Assembly (NCBI GenBank): GCA_030737835.1
Contig: CM060853.1
Coordinates: 11,094,034 to 11,158,033, forward strand
Direction: 5' to 3'
Source of the DNA: Acorus gramineus
Taxonomy: Eukaryota > Streptophyta > Magnoliopsida > Acorales > Acoraceae
DNA: 64,000 nucleotides
The notes under the pieces are model-generated. The model saw only the letters and a program-made list of their open reading frames with translations. It did not search any database and had not been told where the DNA came from. The position numbers and the translations under genes are program-made. Shown in pieces: positions 36,225 to 48,940 of the stretch (positions are counted from its first letter, which is position 1; every line of letters starts with the position of its first letter).

Positions 36225-36460
36225 ATAGTGTTCCCCTTATTTTCGAAAAGATTTGTACTGCAAAGCATACGCCACATCAATCTTACTTGTTGTAGGTGTT
36301 CAGAGGAGGAAGAATGCAACATATGCATCAAACCTCCTTTAACAAAAATCAGGTCAAGGAGAAGGAAGAAAAAAGATTGAGTCACATGCAGATCTGGGCA
36401 CAATGTCATTGTATCGTTATTCGAGATGCAAATGCCTTAGACACAATAGAAAAACATGTA
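36225..36460 (+). pseudogene. MULE transposase C-terminal remnant
   Basis: In shifting frames the plus strand gives a basic IRSRRRKKRLSH stretch and then YSRCKCLRHNRKTC (36418-36459). The latter fits the C-x2-C-x4-H-x4-C zinc knuckle at the end of MULE/FAR1-type transposases, with the first Cys changed to Tyr. Stops and frameshifts break the rest. Confidence 0.5.
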
Positions 36461-37140
36461 AAAATTCAATTGTAGTTGAAGAATAAAATCATGTGTCTAA
36501 TTTGAAAAACAATCGTTTGCTTTATTACATTATCATTTTGTCATGTATGAATATTTGTTTGTGAATTATCCTATTTGTGATAATTCAAATATTCTATATA
36601 TATGAATTCAGATTATCTTGTATGCTTATTACATATTGAGTGCATATTAATCTGACGGTGCTTAAATTGTTTTGAATGTATACAGAGTGAGATTATAGTG
36701 TACCCAGATTGACTAAAAATGTACTGTTATTGATTAACAGTGTATCCATCTTGGTGACAGAGTATAGAATACCTATAATTGGATAACAGTGAATACATAA
36801 GTTTTGTATTAGAACATGTTATATTAACACAATGTTGTATATATATAAATGATAGGATGTTATAGTATACCTATAATTGCATATCCTAAACACCAAAAGA
36901 CCAAGACATACAATAACAAAACATGCATTGTTTACCACCAAGCCAATATAAGCCATACATATGCAATGACATTCAGGCATGAACACCATAATTTGTCAGT
37001 TCAATTGGGTTCTGGACAATTGGTATTGGGCAGCTTCCTCTTGTAGTTGTCGAATCCTATCCTCACTTTGTTTTGATCGTCTTAGGATCTTCGGAGCATA
37101 TTCACCTTTGAATCATGGAATGTTGCCCTATCTGAAGTTT

Positions 37141-37200
37141 ATGTCTAGCCTTTTGATAAGATTCTCACCAAATTTGATTACGAACATATCGCAGTCCACC
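37141..37200 (-). pseudogene. Ulp1-like protease fragment
   Basis: The minus strand reads VDCDMFVIKFGENLIKR before stops. This matches the DCG-x-FV-IK block around the catalytic Cys of Ulp1-type proteases carried by some plant Mutator-like elements; the usual Gly is Asp here. The His and Asp parts of the triad could not be found, so the domain is broken. Confidence 0.5.
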
Positions 37201-39091
37201 CTAAAAATTAAAACATAGTTATATTATATCATCGTTTTAAAACATTCTTAAAAGAGCAATAAGCAACAATTATCCATTAGTCTGATCAAGACATTTGTCA
37301 TCCCTAATAGTTAGCCAGTTCTCAACTTCCATGAAATATGCTTTCAACCATAGGACCTGCATATTTAACAGTATACCTCAAAATATTACTAATGTACACA
37401 GGTTATGTAACAATGTACCTATCAGCCTTAACAATGTACACATCACTGTAAAATATATATTAAGTTAGTAGGATTGAACTTACCAAATTATCAGTGGTTT
37501 CCATGAAACCCAATATCATAATTGTTGTTCATATTACACATGAGCATTATGCTCAAGAGAGTAATAACAATTACTCATATAATCTTGGAGCTCATACTTG
37601 AAAAGAACTTCACGCAAACATACCGTAGTACTGTAAGTTTTTCCACCCACAAGGGGGTCACTTGGAAAAGAACAACTAATTTAGGTACATATGTTAACAG
37701 TGGAGGGATAATGATCATGAACTTTGAGATAATTTGGTTAACCATTTAACATGGGTCTCATGTCTAACTCATATCCTTAGAAACATGGGAAGCCTAAATA
37801 AAGTCATTTGTTATATAAACAAAGTCCACATTAACACACCACAATATAATCAATACATTTTGCTATATAAACATGAAATTCACAATTAACTATAAATAAA
37901 TTATAACTGTAACAAAATATTAATTTTGATTAGCATGAGAGAGTGAGGTTGCTAAGCTAATGACAATCAGAAACTATGAACACATGTATAAACAAAAAGA
38001 AAAAAAGAATATATTTATAAAAAAATTCAATTAGGATGGCTCTTTTTGTTGTAGTGTCTCCATCTTTTGATGCAACAAACCATAAACTGTCATGGCATCA
38101 CTCATCAATCTACAAATGCAACTTGCTTACATCCAACAACTCACTATGTTATCGTTCTAATTTTTTTCTAAAAAAACACTAGAAATTCAATAGTATTATT
38201 ATAATCCTCCATTTAAAAATTACTAAGCCACTGCAGTAATATCATTATCACAAACAACTTATTACGTTAAATTTATAGTTCTATCAACATGTGGAAGTCA
38301 CGTAAGAATGTAAACAATTTGATTGATTCAAGCGTACCTAAACTACGATAATTATCTAATAATTATATGGATCTCCTCTAGAAAAAAGGCTGACCAGAAT
38401 ATTTAGTTCGCATTAATAACCCATTTCAAGGATATCTTTATAATAAACAACTCATTAAAAATATAGCTCTATAAGCCTATAGAAGTCAAGGATATAAACA
38501 ATTCAATAGGCTTAGAGGAAAATAACAGATAACAAATAGTTTAGAATAAACCTAGGTAGTTTTTCATGTCATGGAGCAATAGACCCCCTCAAATATACAT
38601 ATTGCATGTCTAAATAAAGTCATAAACATACATGATAACAATATTGTACTATGATAGAATAACAATGCATCCATATCAATTAACAATGTACTCATATTAT
38701 ATAACAATGTACTTGGCATATAGAAACATACAATTTTTTTTAGATGATTGATAATCATGGATCAATAATTTGGATGATTCATCATGGAAAAAGAATAACA
38801 ATCTCTCACAAATTAACAATGAACATGTACATCTAACCTACAATAATAGTGTAGGTAATAACAATATACAAACCCATATGCAAGGTTCTCTGTGCTTGGC
38901 CTAGTCCTAAGACAGTAATGTAGCCTGACAATATACAAACCCATAAGGAAGTTAGAAAGCGTCAGGGGTGTCGCTGTTGATGCTCGTCAGACATGGTTTC
39001 GTCAACGGAGGGAGGGGGATCGGAGGGTTTCGTCGACGGAGAGGGTTTTGGGAGAGAAGACGTTGGGCATGGGAGGGTGCGTGTATGTGTA

Positions 39092-39124
<33 letters not shown>

Positions 39125-39929
39125 ACCGCAGAGATTTGGGGGTGTTTTTAGGAGAAAGAAGGTGTGAGTGAAAATGGGTTTCAGTGAGAGTGAGAAAGAG
39201 AATAAGTGGGAGGGGTAAACTTGAAAAATGACACGGCATATCTAACGACAATTAGTCTAAGAGCCCAAAAATAATACATATTGGGTTTTAGGATCTAAAA
39301 AAAACAAAAAAGGTACAGAGACCTAAAAATAATACGGGGGTACCCGTGGGAACCCCTAATTAATTTTTTCAAAAGAAATTTAAATGTGTTTGGAGGACTT
39401 TTTAGGTATGTAAAAAGTAAAAAGATCAAATCTTTAAATTTGGCAGGTGATTGGAGATAGGCCTACAAATTTGGAGATTTTGACATCAAAATTTGGACGT
39501 GGCCTCAAAATTTAGTGACTACATCCAAATTACTATTCACTTTTTGAAATACCCAGAATCTCATCAAATTTACAAATTTAGAATTCTTTTATGTCTTTTT
39601 TCATTTAAAATCTCCACCTTCAAATTTAGAATTTAGAATTAATTTTATATCATTTTAATTAAAAAATTATTAATTTAAAATAACTCCTAAACCTTTTAAT
39701 ATTAAACTCGTTCCAAAGATCTCAACTAGACATTTTCAATGATATAATTTTTTTAATAAAAATATATTAATACTAATAACATTTATAAATGAGTTTTGAT
39801 ATAATATTAAAAATAATATTAATGATATGAAAAAATAGAGGGTGATAGTTGGAGTGCGACTCCCATAAAGTAATCTTCTACAAATATGAAGACAAAAAAA
39901 CCTCCATATTTGAAAGCTGAAGATGGTAT

Positions 39930-40460
39930 ATGAGGAGTTCACATATCAAATCATCTATCATCATCTCTTATAAACCAGGAAACTCACATGTTAAATCAAT
40001 TTTTCACATTCCATAAAAAATCTTCCACATTTTATTTGTATTTTAACCACAATCTATCTATGCTGAGCTAAACAAAAAAAAATTCATTATTACGTTTTCA
40101 ACGAGAAAAATTAAAAACTCAATCAAATAAGAAATGGATTATTCAACTGATATAATTATTTATTTCAAAATAGTTATCTATTCCCAAGTAACTTATATCA
40201 CCGCCCAATGCGAAAGACTTAAGCTATTATATGATTAATAATTATCTCAATATAGATAAATAATAAATATTTTTTGTTTGATTATGTTTTTAGTTATTCT
40301 CATTGTAAAATATAATAATAAAATTTTTATTGTTTGTTTGATGATGAATATATTGTGATTAAATAATGAATAAGATGTGAACAATAATTTATAAATGAAA
40401 AAAAAATTGATTTGAAATGTGAAAACGTTGATATAATAGATGCAATGATAGGTGATTTGA
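39930..40460. repeat. Inverted pair of MITE-family sequences
   Basis: 39930-40200 and 40220-40460 are inverted relatives: CACATTTTATTTGTATTTTA and AACGAGAAAAATTAAAAAC at left, GTTATTCTCATTGTAAAA and GAATAAGATGTGAACAATAA at right. Both resemble halves of the element at 34453-34982, so this may be one diverged full copy. Confidence 0.5.
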
Positions 40461-41844
40461 CACGTGTGTTTAATTTATTTTAGTTAGAATAAATTAAATA
40501 AAACAACACAATTTTAAAAAAATCTAAAATATATAATTATTTTTCTATATTTTTTTATAAATAAATTATTTTTTTATTTTTTTATTTTTTTAAATTATCT
40601 ATGTTCCTCTCCTGTTCTTCAATCAGAAAAGGGTGAAGGTACATTTTCCTTTAAATGAACACACACAATATTCAAGGAGGAGATTCATCACCCAACAGAG
40701 CCTGCCTTACGATTCAAGATAAAGAAAAGAAAAAAAAGAAATCACGGACAATCAATCACTGTATTAACCAGCAACAGATGTCTCACTCTTTTATCAGTCC
40801 ATTCCAGATCCCATTTCAGGTTCAATGAACCCAAATCCCCCTCCAATCCATGTTTTTTTTGTGAGGTCATAAAATCAGACCGTACACCCAAAAAAATCAA
40901 ATGATCCTGACCGTCCCATCGATGTCCCAATCTTTCCCAAAATAGCCTTCCCATAATGCCCCCGGCTCCCCACTCCCACTACAGCAGCAACTCCAACTTT
41001 CCAAAATAATCCATTCAATGCCCATAATATCTCTTCCACTACTTGCACATCACTGTTACCATAATACCCCCCTGCATCCGTACAACTGACAGAGAAATTT
41101 TTTCTTCTTTTTAATAATTAATTTTAATTTATTGCAAGTTGGGGGGTTTTGATTTGATTTTTTTGCTGGATGTGGGGGCAAAGATATTCTATCTCTTCTG
41201 TTGTGGATAATATCAAGAATGCCTAATTTTTAACTTTAATAAAAATTGAATTGGAAGTGACCTAGATCTTTCTGGATCTTAATCTGTTCTGCCGTGGAAC
41301 ATCTTATCCTCTTTTGTGGTGAATAGAGAATATGATTGAATTAGATATACTTGTTAACCTGAAAGCATTGAAGTGGGTCCTCTTCAGACCACGTGAAATG
41401 AGTCGCCCGACAATGGAGGACCCATGTGTAAATTTTTTTTTACTTGCATAGTAAATTGTTAAAGTTCAATTCAGATTTTTATCTATAAAATAAAATTTGA
41501 CTCATTGGGATCATGACATGATTCAAATTTGAATTGGCATCTAGACAGAAATTGGGTGAAAATAAAAAAAATTCAACAAAATAAAATTACTGAGACAATA
41601 GAGAGAAGGAAAGGGGAAGAGAGAGGAATGGATGAAGCATGCCTGTTGTGACACTTCAGGCGTTGTTCAACTCCTCTCAATATAAAAGTCATGTATCAAA
41701 CTGTTCCAAGAATTCAGCAAACCCACACAAAGTGTATGCTCAGGTAGAATCATAAACTGTCTCAAAACTCTAACATCAGAAAAGTACTTGAGGTACTAGA
41801 CTAATAAGACGTCTGTGCTATCTTTCACAAACTCTCACAAGAGA

Positions 41845-41870
41845 CTCTCTCTCTCTCTCTCTCTCTCTCT
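41845..41870. repeat. (CT)13 microsatellite
   Basis: Thirteen uninterrupted CT units. Confidence 0.95.
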
Positions 41871-43907
41871 AAGTGGATTTTCAATCTGTGACTTGAATGA
41901 ATGGAATGACATATGTGAGACCCTTTATGTAGACCTCTAGGGAACTTAAGAGTCCTCTCCACATTCACAGTCCCAAATATTGATTAGAATTCATGGACTT
42001 GTAATTGTATTATGAATGATTCATTATTCCATATTCAATGGCAAGACAATGAAGGATCAACTCCTTTGCATGACATGTCCACATGTCGTGTCAACTTAGT
42101 GATCCAATTGACACCAATTTATAAATTTTCAATCATAACATTATAGAAAAAAATGTAATTCCAATCATTTTCTTTTGCAATCCCCTTGTATATGTAATTA
42201 GGACGTACTAGTTAGAGCATCATATAATACTTAGGGCTAGTTTGATAACTCTGGTTCAGAAGAAAAATTCTTTTTCCTAGGAATTTAGTTCTAAGACATT
42301 TCATGGAAGGAGAAAATGGAAGAATCCAAACGCAATTTTTTAGATGTTCCAGCTGAACGAGAATGAGAATGATGAATGTCAAAATTGGTCCTTATTTTGT
42401 CTCTCCTAGGCATCAGGCTATGTTGGGATTTGGATATACGGTATACAATCACAATGGAAAAAGAAGATATTTGTGTTTAAAATATGAGATTGGAATGCAA
42501 AGATTCTCATAATCTCACGTTTTAAACTCAACTTTTTAAATTAAAAGCTATGTTTCCATGGCTTTTCAAACATTAGCAATTAAAAAAGCGTGCAAATGAG
42601 GTGGAAAACAAAAGCTAAAAAAAATTATGTTTGGATTTGTATTTGAAAATTTTTAGATTTTTAACTTTTCACATGCAACATCTGCTTAGACGCAGATCCA
42701 AATAGGATCTGTTTAACTCCTACTCATACATATATAATCATATTTATAAATAGACAAGTGATTATGCTGTAAGAAAATAAAGGAAATAGTGAAATGTACA
42801 CATCTATGTATATACCCTCCTTGAGCAGCAGAGCAGGTACATACTTGTACATATACTTTTGTATTCTAAACCTCTTGTGTATGAGTGTCTGTCCTAAAGA
42901 TCTCATGGAAAACAACAATTTTAGGCAATTAAAATTTGTTGTTAAAATTTGCTTTCACTATCATATGTTATATATGACATTTGCAAAATCATAAACTCTT
43001 GTACATCCTTTATTTACATTTTATCTAATATGAATTAAACAACAAAAATGTCACATTTATGTTTCTTAATGAGATTAATGGAAAAGGCAACAAAACAAAA
43101 ATTTGATTATTCAGTATAGATTGTTATCTAATCTAAGTATAATTATCATGGGCGAATAAGCCTATGTCATACGCCATATAAGCCATAAAGCTCTCATGGA
43201 AAACAACCATTTTAGGCAATTAAAATCTCTTGTTAAAATTTGCTTTCACTGTCATATGTCATATTTATATGTATCATCTCTAGATACATTCATTTACATA
43301 GTTATTGCATGTCAATTTCCTAATCCGTCCTAACAAGTTTTTAATTTTTTAAAGATATGTTTGTTTAATTAAATACACATATTTGTACAAGAAAAAATAT
43401 AGCAAATGTATACTCCGAATACATTATACATCAATTGCATATCCATTTTCATGGTACCCAAGGATGTGTGAGATTAAGTTCATGTGTGTTATAAAAGAAC
43501 CAGGTTAGGTTATATTTAGCCAAAACAGCCAAGGATGATCTAAATGAATTGACATGGACTTCTCAGCTAGCAAGAGCCCCCCTCCACCCACCATAAGCAT
43601 TCACCCCTCACCAAACCGTCCCTTTTCCACGATTTCACACCCTGAGGGGGGGCCATCCGCAAAAAAACCCAAATCATCTTTAATTTTTTTATTTTTCAAA
43701 AGATAGGGCTTACTTCCGTCACCTTAATAAAGGAAATAGAAATAAAAAATGGATTCAAAATATGAACGAGGTATGAGAAAATGGAAAAAAAAAAAAAAGT
43801 AAACGAAAGAGGAGTGTATCAAAATGCGATATATAAAAAAAATTAAAAAATGACTCTTTCCCATATGAATCATTTTATGTAAAAAAAGAAGATAGAAGAT
43901 TTTAAAT

Positions 43908-44345
43908 TGATAGGAGGAGTCTTATTAAACAGTTGTGATTCAAATAATAATAAAATTAGAAGATTGCAGAAAAGATTTTAGAGAAAAAAGAGAAAAAAGA
44001 ACAAGAAAGACTTTGAACTAATCTCTGATGCATTCTTTATTCATTCATAAGGCTTATATAGCCAAACACCTAACAACTTCCTACAAATTAGAGATTCTCC
44101 CTCAATCAATAATCCAAATAAAGAAACTAATTAAGCATAGAATAAAGAAATTAATTAAGCATACGAATAAGGAAACTAATTAAAGCTAAATAATTGATTC
44201 CTCCTCTGATTCAGCATGTCAATCTTCTTAAGATCTGACTACCAGCCTTGCACGTCCACGTCCCGCACCTTCCGAATGCCCCGCATGAGCCGAACGCTTG
44301 GAATAAACATGCCAACCCGGAGCTAAATCTAACACCAACCTATCA
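43908..44345 (-). repeat. 3' LTR of chromovirus
   Basis: 438 bp, TGATAGG...CCTATCA. Similar to 46385-46783 but with extra bases near 44065-44085 (GCTTATATAGCCAAACACC) and 44120-44160. The pol frame continues into it, a known habit of this lineage. Confidence 0.85.
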
Positions 44346-45478
44346 CTCCCTTCCCCTTTCAAACGAACCTTGTCCTCAAGGTTCAGATGAGAAAACTGAA
44401 GCTTCAATCTCTCGTAAGGTTCCCAAGTAACATTCTCCAACGGTAGCCCCGAGTAGTTGACCGTTCTTTGGCCGAAGGTACACTTCTTCTGGTTCACCAC
44501 AAGCGTGAATGTGTCATTCATCAAGGCTTGAAATGTGGCTAGAGCATTGGTAAGGCCAAATGGCATCACCACGAACTCATAATGTCCATCATGAGTATGA
44601 AAAGCGGTCCTGTGCACATCTTCAGTCGCAACCCGTATCTGGTGATAGCCAGATTTCAGATCCAGTGTAGTATAGTACACTACCGCATGCAGTTCATCTA
44701 ACAGCTTGTCGATCATTAGAATTGGGTATCGCTCCTTTATGGTAATCTTATTAAGGGCGCGATAATTGACGCAAAATCGCCATGACCCATATTTTTTCTT
44801 GACCAGTATGATAGGAGAAGAATAGGAGTGCACCGTTCCTGGTAGCACCAGCTCGCTAGTATCTCCCACAAACCGGTAGCGATCCCCACTCATTGTAAAT
44901 TCCATGGTGAGCTTCTCCCAGTCACAAATCACGGGGCCCAAGCTCCTTAGCCATTGGATGCCTAGTATAATGTCTGAGCCTTGGAGTTTCAAAGGATATA
45001 TGTGAGTAGAGAAACGATATCCTTGTATTTGAATTCCCACCTCTCTACATATCTCCTTGCACGCTAGCTTGTTACCATCGGCCACCATAACCAAGAATGG
45101 TGTTGTGGGAGACACAATGTAACTGAGCTTCTTGATTAGCCGATCATTGATGAAGTTATGCGTACTACCACTATCAATTAGAATTGAGACCCGTCGACCT
45201 TTCACGACTCCTGACACGTGCATTGTTTGTGGGGACATGCAACCTAACAATGCATGTATCGAGATCTCGGGCAAATCAGGTCTCAATAATGTGCCATCTG
45301 TCTCCTCACGCTCTTGATTCCAATTCTCCTCCTCAACAGTAGTTTCTTTGATCGTCTCTATGAAGCCATCCAATAGGAATAACTGTTGAGTCTTACAAAC
45401 ATGGCCTGGCACGAATCGTTCATTGCAGTTATAATAGAGGTTCTTCTCGCGTCGCGCTTGCATTTGTTCCCATGTCAA
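44228..45478 (-). pseudogene. Deleted gag-pol: zinc knuckle, protease, partial RT
   Basis: A 416-codon open frame from a chromovirus polyprotein. It has a knuckle-like CNERFVPGHVC (18-28, first Cys replaced by Tyr), an aspartic protease with ILIDSGSTHNFI (about 99-110), RT motifs SSPIILVKKKYGSWRFCVNY (220-239), TLDLKSGYHQIR (271-282) and VVMPFGLTNALATF (303-316). It then goes straight to KKCTFGQ (331-337), so the YVDD catalytic box is deleted. Next comes LPLENVTWEPYERLKLQF (345-362) and LNLEDKV, the chromodomain-like end, so RNase H and integrase are also deleted. The protease-RT linker is shortened as well. The frame is open but the enzyme cannot work. Confidence 0.85.
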
Positions 45479-46367
45479 CTTTTGAACCCCACCCCTGCTT
45501 GCGGTCGTGGAGGACCTGGTGTTTGGGAAAATCGGGTTGGTGTTCTGGAAACCGGTGGTGCATGATTTGTCGCGGTTTTCACGGGGGGCTGCAGCAATGC
45601 TAGTTGCTGTTGAGGTGTAGGTAGGAGCCCCATCCGTGGGTTGGACCTTCGGACACGCAAAATCTTGTCCTCGTGCAGTCGCGCAAGACCAACGGTATGT
45701 GCCATTGTCGAAATAGTTTCACCTCCATCCAGATGTCTTCCCTTAACCTGCCGATGAAACTGTCGAGGAGTGCCTCTTTCGGTCAGTTTCGAACCCGAGA
45801 TGCTAGGCACTCGAACTGGGTTTGGTACTCACGGAGAGTTCCGGTTTGTTGGAGCTTGGCCAATGCTTCATCAAAGTTTTCATATTCAGAGGGCCCAAAT
45901 CGAACACATAGTTCTTTGGTAAACTCCTGCCAGGTCGCGCATGAATGGGATGACGAATACCACTGGAACCACTGTAGGGCTTCATCTTATAGGTGGAATG
46001 ACGCTAAGAGAACTTTTTGATCTTCTAGAGTCCTCTAATAATTGAAGAATTGTTCTGCCTTGTAGATCCATCCAGTCGGATCCTCCCCCGACAAACGGGG
46101 AAAATCAATCCGAGCATAACGAAATTACACGCTCCCGTTTTCTGGTGACTGGAAACGATTTGGTCGGTTGTCACGGTCCAAGCTACCCGGTGACTCCAGC
46201 GCTCTCTCCATGAGGGCGAACATGTTTTTAGCAATCGTGTCGAGATGGCTAGAGATGACCTCAAGCTGATCGGTGTGTTTGCGTAGCGTCATCTGCAAGA
46301 CGTGCACATCAACTTTGAGTTTCGACACTTGATCTTCATCGGAGGTGGAACGGGTGTTATTAGACAT
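45475..46367 (-). pseudogene. Frameshifted gag
   Basis: Starts MSNNTRSTSDEDQVSKLKV at 46367 and continues in other frames with IDFPRLSGEDPTGWIYKAEQ and FFNY (46030-46110), then a WFQWY...ELCVRFGPSEYENFDEAL segment and QTQFECLASRVRN. These are the conserved gag landmarks of plant Ty3/gypsy elements. A stop and several frameshifts break it. Confidence 0.75.
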
Positions 46368-46370
46368 AAC

Positions 46371-46384
46371 GCCCTAATACTAAT
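46371..46384 (-). other. Degenerate PBS (tRNA-iMet type)
   Basis: Next to the 5' LTR the minus strand reads TTAGTATTAGGGC, ten of thirteen bases shared with the usual TTGGTATCAGAGC site. Confidence 0.5.
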
Positions 46385-46783
46385 TGATAGGAGGAGCCCT
46401 ATCAAACAGTTGTAATCCAAATAATAAGAAAATTAGAAAAGAGTAGAAGAGATTTTAGAGGAGAAAGAGAAAGAAGAACAAGAAAAACTTTGAAATAATA
46501 TCTGATGCATTCTTTATTCATTCATAAAGCTAACAACTTCCTACAAATTAGAGATTCTCCCTCAATGAATAATTCAAATAAAGAAACTAATTAAACATAC
46601 GAATAAAGAAACTAATTGAAGGTAAATAATTGATTCCTCCTTTGATTCAGCATGTCAATCTCCTTGATATCTAACTACCAGCTTTGTACGTCTTACGTCC
46701 CCGCACCTTTCAAATGCCCTGCACGAGCTTAACGCTTCGAATAAAGATGCCAACCCAGAGCTAAATCTAACACTAACCTATCA
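46385..46783 (-). repeat. 5' LTR of chromovirus
   Basis: 399 bp, TGATAGG...CCTATCA on both strands. It differs from the 3' LTR by two deletions and scattered changes, so the insertion is not recent. Confidence 0.85.
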
Positions 46784-47830
46784 GAAACCGTCTTATTCTG
46801 ACATATAACTATACAGTCAATACTTTGTTTTTTGTTTTTTTTTTTTGTTATTCTTTCCCTATTCCATCATATTTTTTACATTTATTCAACATCTTCTAAT
46901 TACAGTTGGGAGACTAACCGTTCGAAAAGGAGCACGGGTGGACGATCAATCAAATATTTGGTCCCTACCTCCACACCACACTATTCTATCTTATATTTTG
47001 TCTCTTCAATTCAAACCGAATTTCATTCAGAATGAAAATAAACCATTCAAAACTGAATTGCTTCTCATTGTGACCAATTCCAAAACACAGATCTCCTGTT
47101 CTATCCTCCATTCAATATTTAAAGAGGGATTCCAATTCAATCCATAAAATCTATGATCCCATTCTTCCCAAAATACCCCGCACAGGATAAGCGAGACCGT
47201 CCCTGGTTTTTCAAATCTCCACGTCCACGTCACTAGACAAACAGACACCACTTTAAATTAAAAATAAAATAAAAACTACATAATTTGTACAAACAGCAGC
47301 AAGCGCGCAAGTGGGGTTTTCATAAACAATTATTAACCGTACGATGACCCCTTCTTTTGATCGAGGGGTCTCGCTCAATCGTACGGACGAGTTCCCCACC
47401 GTCCGATCAAGCCATTTCGAATCCAAAACAGACGAAACAGACTGATTTTTGGAATTCGAAATATATATTACAATATATCGAGGAGTTTTTAACATCAGAA
47501 TCTGAATACATTAAAGAAAATAAAAACATAAAACATTGAAAATAAAACAGAATTAACGCTACCTAATCACCGGTAGCCCCTAATCAGACGGCCCTCCTTA
47601 GGGTCTATACAAAAATATTCAATTTTCTTAATCTGACACTTCTGCAGAAAACCCCCCCAAAATGAAACACTTCCAACTTAAGGTCCAAGTTATGTACAAA
47701 ATTCTTCACCACTGGTCCTCCACGATATTCACAATCACAGAACGAGAAAAAAAAATCCAAACCAGGGCCACCCAATGAACAACCCCAAAAACCACACCCC
47801 CCAAACTTATTAAATTTTCATCTGGGTCCC
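46784..47830. other. Downstream region of the CCCH gene
   Basis: No coding sequence supported. 47550-47830 probably holds the 3' UTR of the gene transcribed from 48883. The short frames at 46832-47539 have no family features. Confidence 0.4.
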
Positions 47831-48883
47831 TCACTTCACGAGCTCCGAAACCCAACCAACATCAGGACCACCGGAAACAGCACCATCGGACCGTTCGATC
47901 GAGTTTTCCTTACTCAGCTTCTCAAAAATCTTCGCCCTCAGGTCCCTCCCGGATTCCACCCTCTCCATAGGCTCCTCCTCCAACACGGACCGATCCCACC
48001 CCTCGGCCCAACCCAGCCCGGCCAGCCCGGTAGCCCGAGTCGGCGTGGAAGGCAAGCTACAACACCCGGCCCGAACCCTCGGCGACACGGGCCCGAACCC
48101 CGACCCGGACGGACTCCCCAGCCCGAACCCCCACGTAGTCGGCGCCGACTTTGCTTTGCTGAGCTGGAGTTGCCTGAGTGAGGCCAGGACCTCATTCACC
48201 GCCCCCGCTGGAAGACCGCGGCGAATAGCCGGCGACATCGGCGGTGACTCCGGCGGCGACATCGGCGGCGACATTAAAGTCGACGTCGGAGAGGACGAGA
48301 ATATGTTCGTCTTCTGCAGGTACGCGTCGAGCGTCGACGCTGCGTGCCTCATCGGAGACCCGTCGTAGGAGTCCGCGGCGTTGCCGGACCCGCCTCCAGA
48401 GGCGGATCTGGGGCTGGACTGAGGGAGGACGCGGAGCTGCTCCGGCGTGTGAGCGAAGAAGCAGACGCGGCGGCGACAGGCGGTGCCGTCCTTGCAGGGC
48501 TGGGTACGGTACCTCGCCGGGTGGAGCCAGCACTCGAACACGCCGTGAGCGAACTCGCACGAGTCACCGCGCTTGCACGAGCCCTTACGGAAGTCCGGGC
48601 ACGCCGTGCCCGAGTAGTGGTACTTCCGGGGGTCCCTCCGTCGGGCCTTCTCGCAGGGGTGCGCGTACGGGCACTCGGTCCAGTCGTGGGACCTCCCGCG
48701 CGCGCACCGGCTCACCTTGAACTCGTACATGCGGAACTCGTCGGAGGCGTACGCGTCGACGGAGTCGCCCCCGCCGAGGAGCATCGACGCATACTCGTCG
48801 CCGAAGGCCATGGCCGGATCGTCGTAGATCGGCCAGGGAGGGATCTGGATCGTCGGATTGTGAGAGGTCACTTCGTTCATCAT
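47831..48883 (-). CDS. Arginine-rich tandem CCCH zinc-finger protein
   Basis: Intronless, 350 residues, much more GC-rich than its surroundings. It has the plant RR-TZF layout. The arginine-rich motif has Cys60, His66, Cys71 and His75 in C-x5-H-x4-C-x3-H spacing. Finger 1 has Cys95, Cys103, Cys109 and His113 (C-x7-C-x5-C-x3-H). After a 16-residue spacer, finger 2 has Cys130, Cys136, Cys141 and His145 (C-x5-C-x4-C-x3-H). The signatures [19 protein letters not shown] and [16 protein letters not shown] are diagnostic. The C-terminus has [15 protein letters not shown] and [10 protein letters not shown], conserved in this group, after Ser/Pro-rich sequence ([15 protein letters not shown]). Relatives (AtTZF1-3, OsTZF1 group) bind AU-rich RNA, move between nucleus, P-bodies and stress granules, and act in ABA, GA, light and stress responses. 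Residue 77 is Cys where relatives usually have Gly. The first of two adjacent ATGs is taken as start. Which paralogue it is cannot be told. Confidence 0.95.
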   Translation of the reverse strand: MMNEVTSHNPTIQIPPWPIYDDPAMAFGDEYASMLLGGGDSVDAYASDEFRMYEFKVSRCARGRSHDWTECPYAHPCEKARRRDPRKYHYSGTACPDFRKGSCKRGDSCEFAHGVFECWLHPARYRTQPCKDGTACRRRVCFFAHTPEQLRVLPQSSPRSASGGGSGNAADSYDGSPMRHAASTLDAYLQKTNIFSSSPTSTLMSPPMSPPESPPMSPAIRRGLPAGAVNEVLASLRQLQLSKAKSAPTTWGFGLGSPSGSGFGPVSPRVRAGCCSLPSTPTRATGLAGLGWAEGWDRSVLEEEPMERVESGRDLRAKIFEKLSKENSIERSDGAVSGGPDVGWVSELVK

Positions 48884-48940
48884 TTTTTAGGGTTTCTGGA
48901 TGTTTCGGACACAGAGGAAACATCAGGAAGCTTAGTTTGG

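Larger units (their letters stand above)
35375..39357. mobile_element. 4-kb Mutator-like element with decayed ORFs
   Basis: The ends AGGGGTCTTCACAG and, inverted, AGGGGTTCCCACGG begin terminal repeats that stay alignable for over 100 bp (TATTATTTTTAGGTCYCT, TTTTAGATCC). The flanks AATTAAAT (35367-35374) and AATTAATT (39358-39365) differ at one of eight bases. Inside are remnants of a MULE-type transposase tail (plus strand, about 36225-36460) and an Ulp1-like protease (minus strand, about 37141-37200). That pairing is known in Ulp1-carrying plant MULEs. AACAATGTAC occurs six times. (TG)n(GA)n repeats lie at 39091-39124. No intact gene. Confidence 0.7.
39366..43907. other. Gene-free AT-rich stretch with MITE pieces
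   Basis: Nothing coding is supported. 39930-40460 is a head-to-head pair of the 34453-type MITE family, listed separately. 42225-42716 has MITE-like TGTTGGGATTTGG and CAAATAGGATCTG edges. 42990-43180 is another copy of the 34453 family, ending TATCATGGGCGAATAAGC. The direct repeat CATGGAAAACAAC-ATTTTAGGC occurs at about 42904 and 43196. The rest shows no structure. Confidence 0.5.
43908..46783 (-). mobile_element. Deleted Ty3/gypsy chromovirus retrotransposon
   Basis: On the minus strand: 5' LTR 46385-46783, a degenerate tRNA-iMet PBS, gag fragments, protease and partial RT, then a 3' LTR at 43908-44345. Both LTRs have TGATAGG...CCTATCA ends. RT, RNase H and integrase are mostly deleted; the polyprotein jumps from the RT palm to the post-RT KCTFGQ motif and then to a chromodomain-like tail. 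The element cannot move by itself. The 5-bp flanks (TAAAT and GAAAC) do not match. Confidence 0.85.

Noticed and set aside
38952-39251. 100-codon minus frame near the right end of the 4-kb MULE
   Set aside because: Made largely by the (TG)n(GA)n repeat and terminal repeat; composition is low-complexity.
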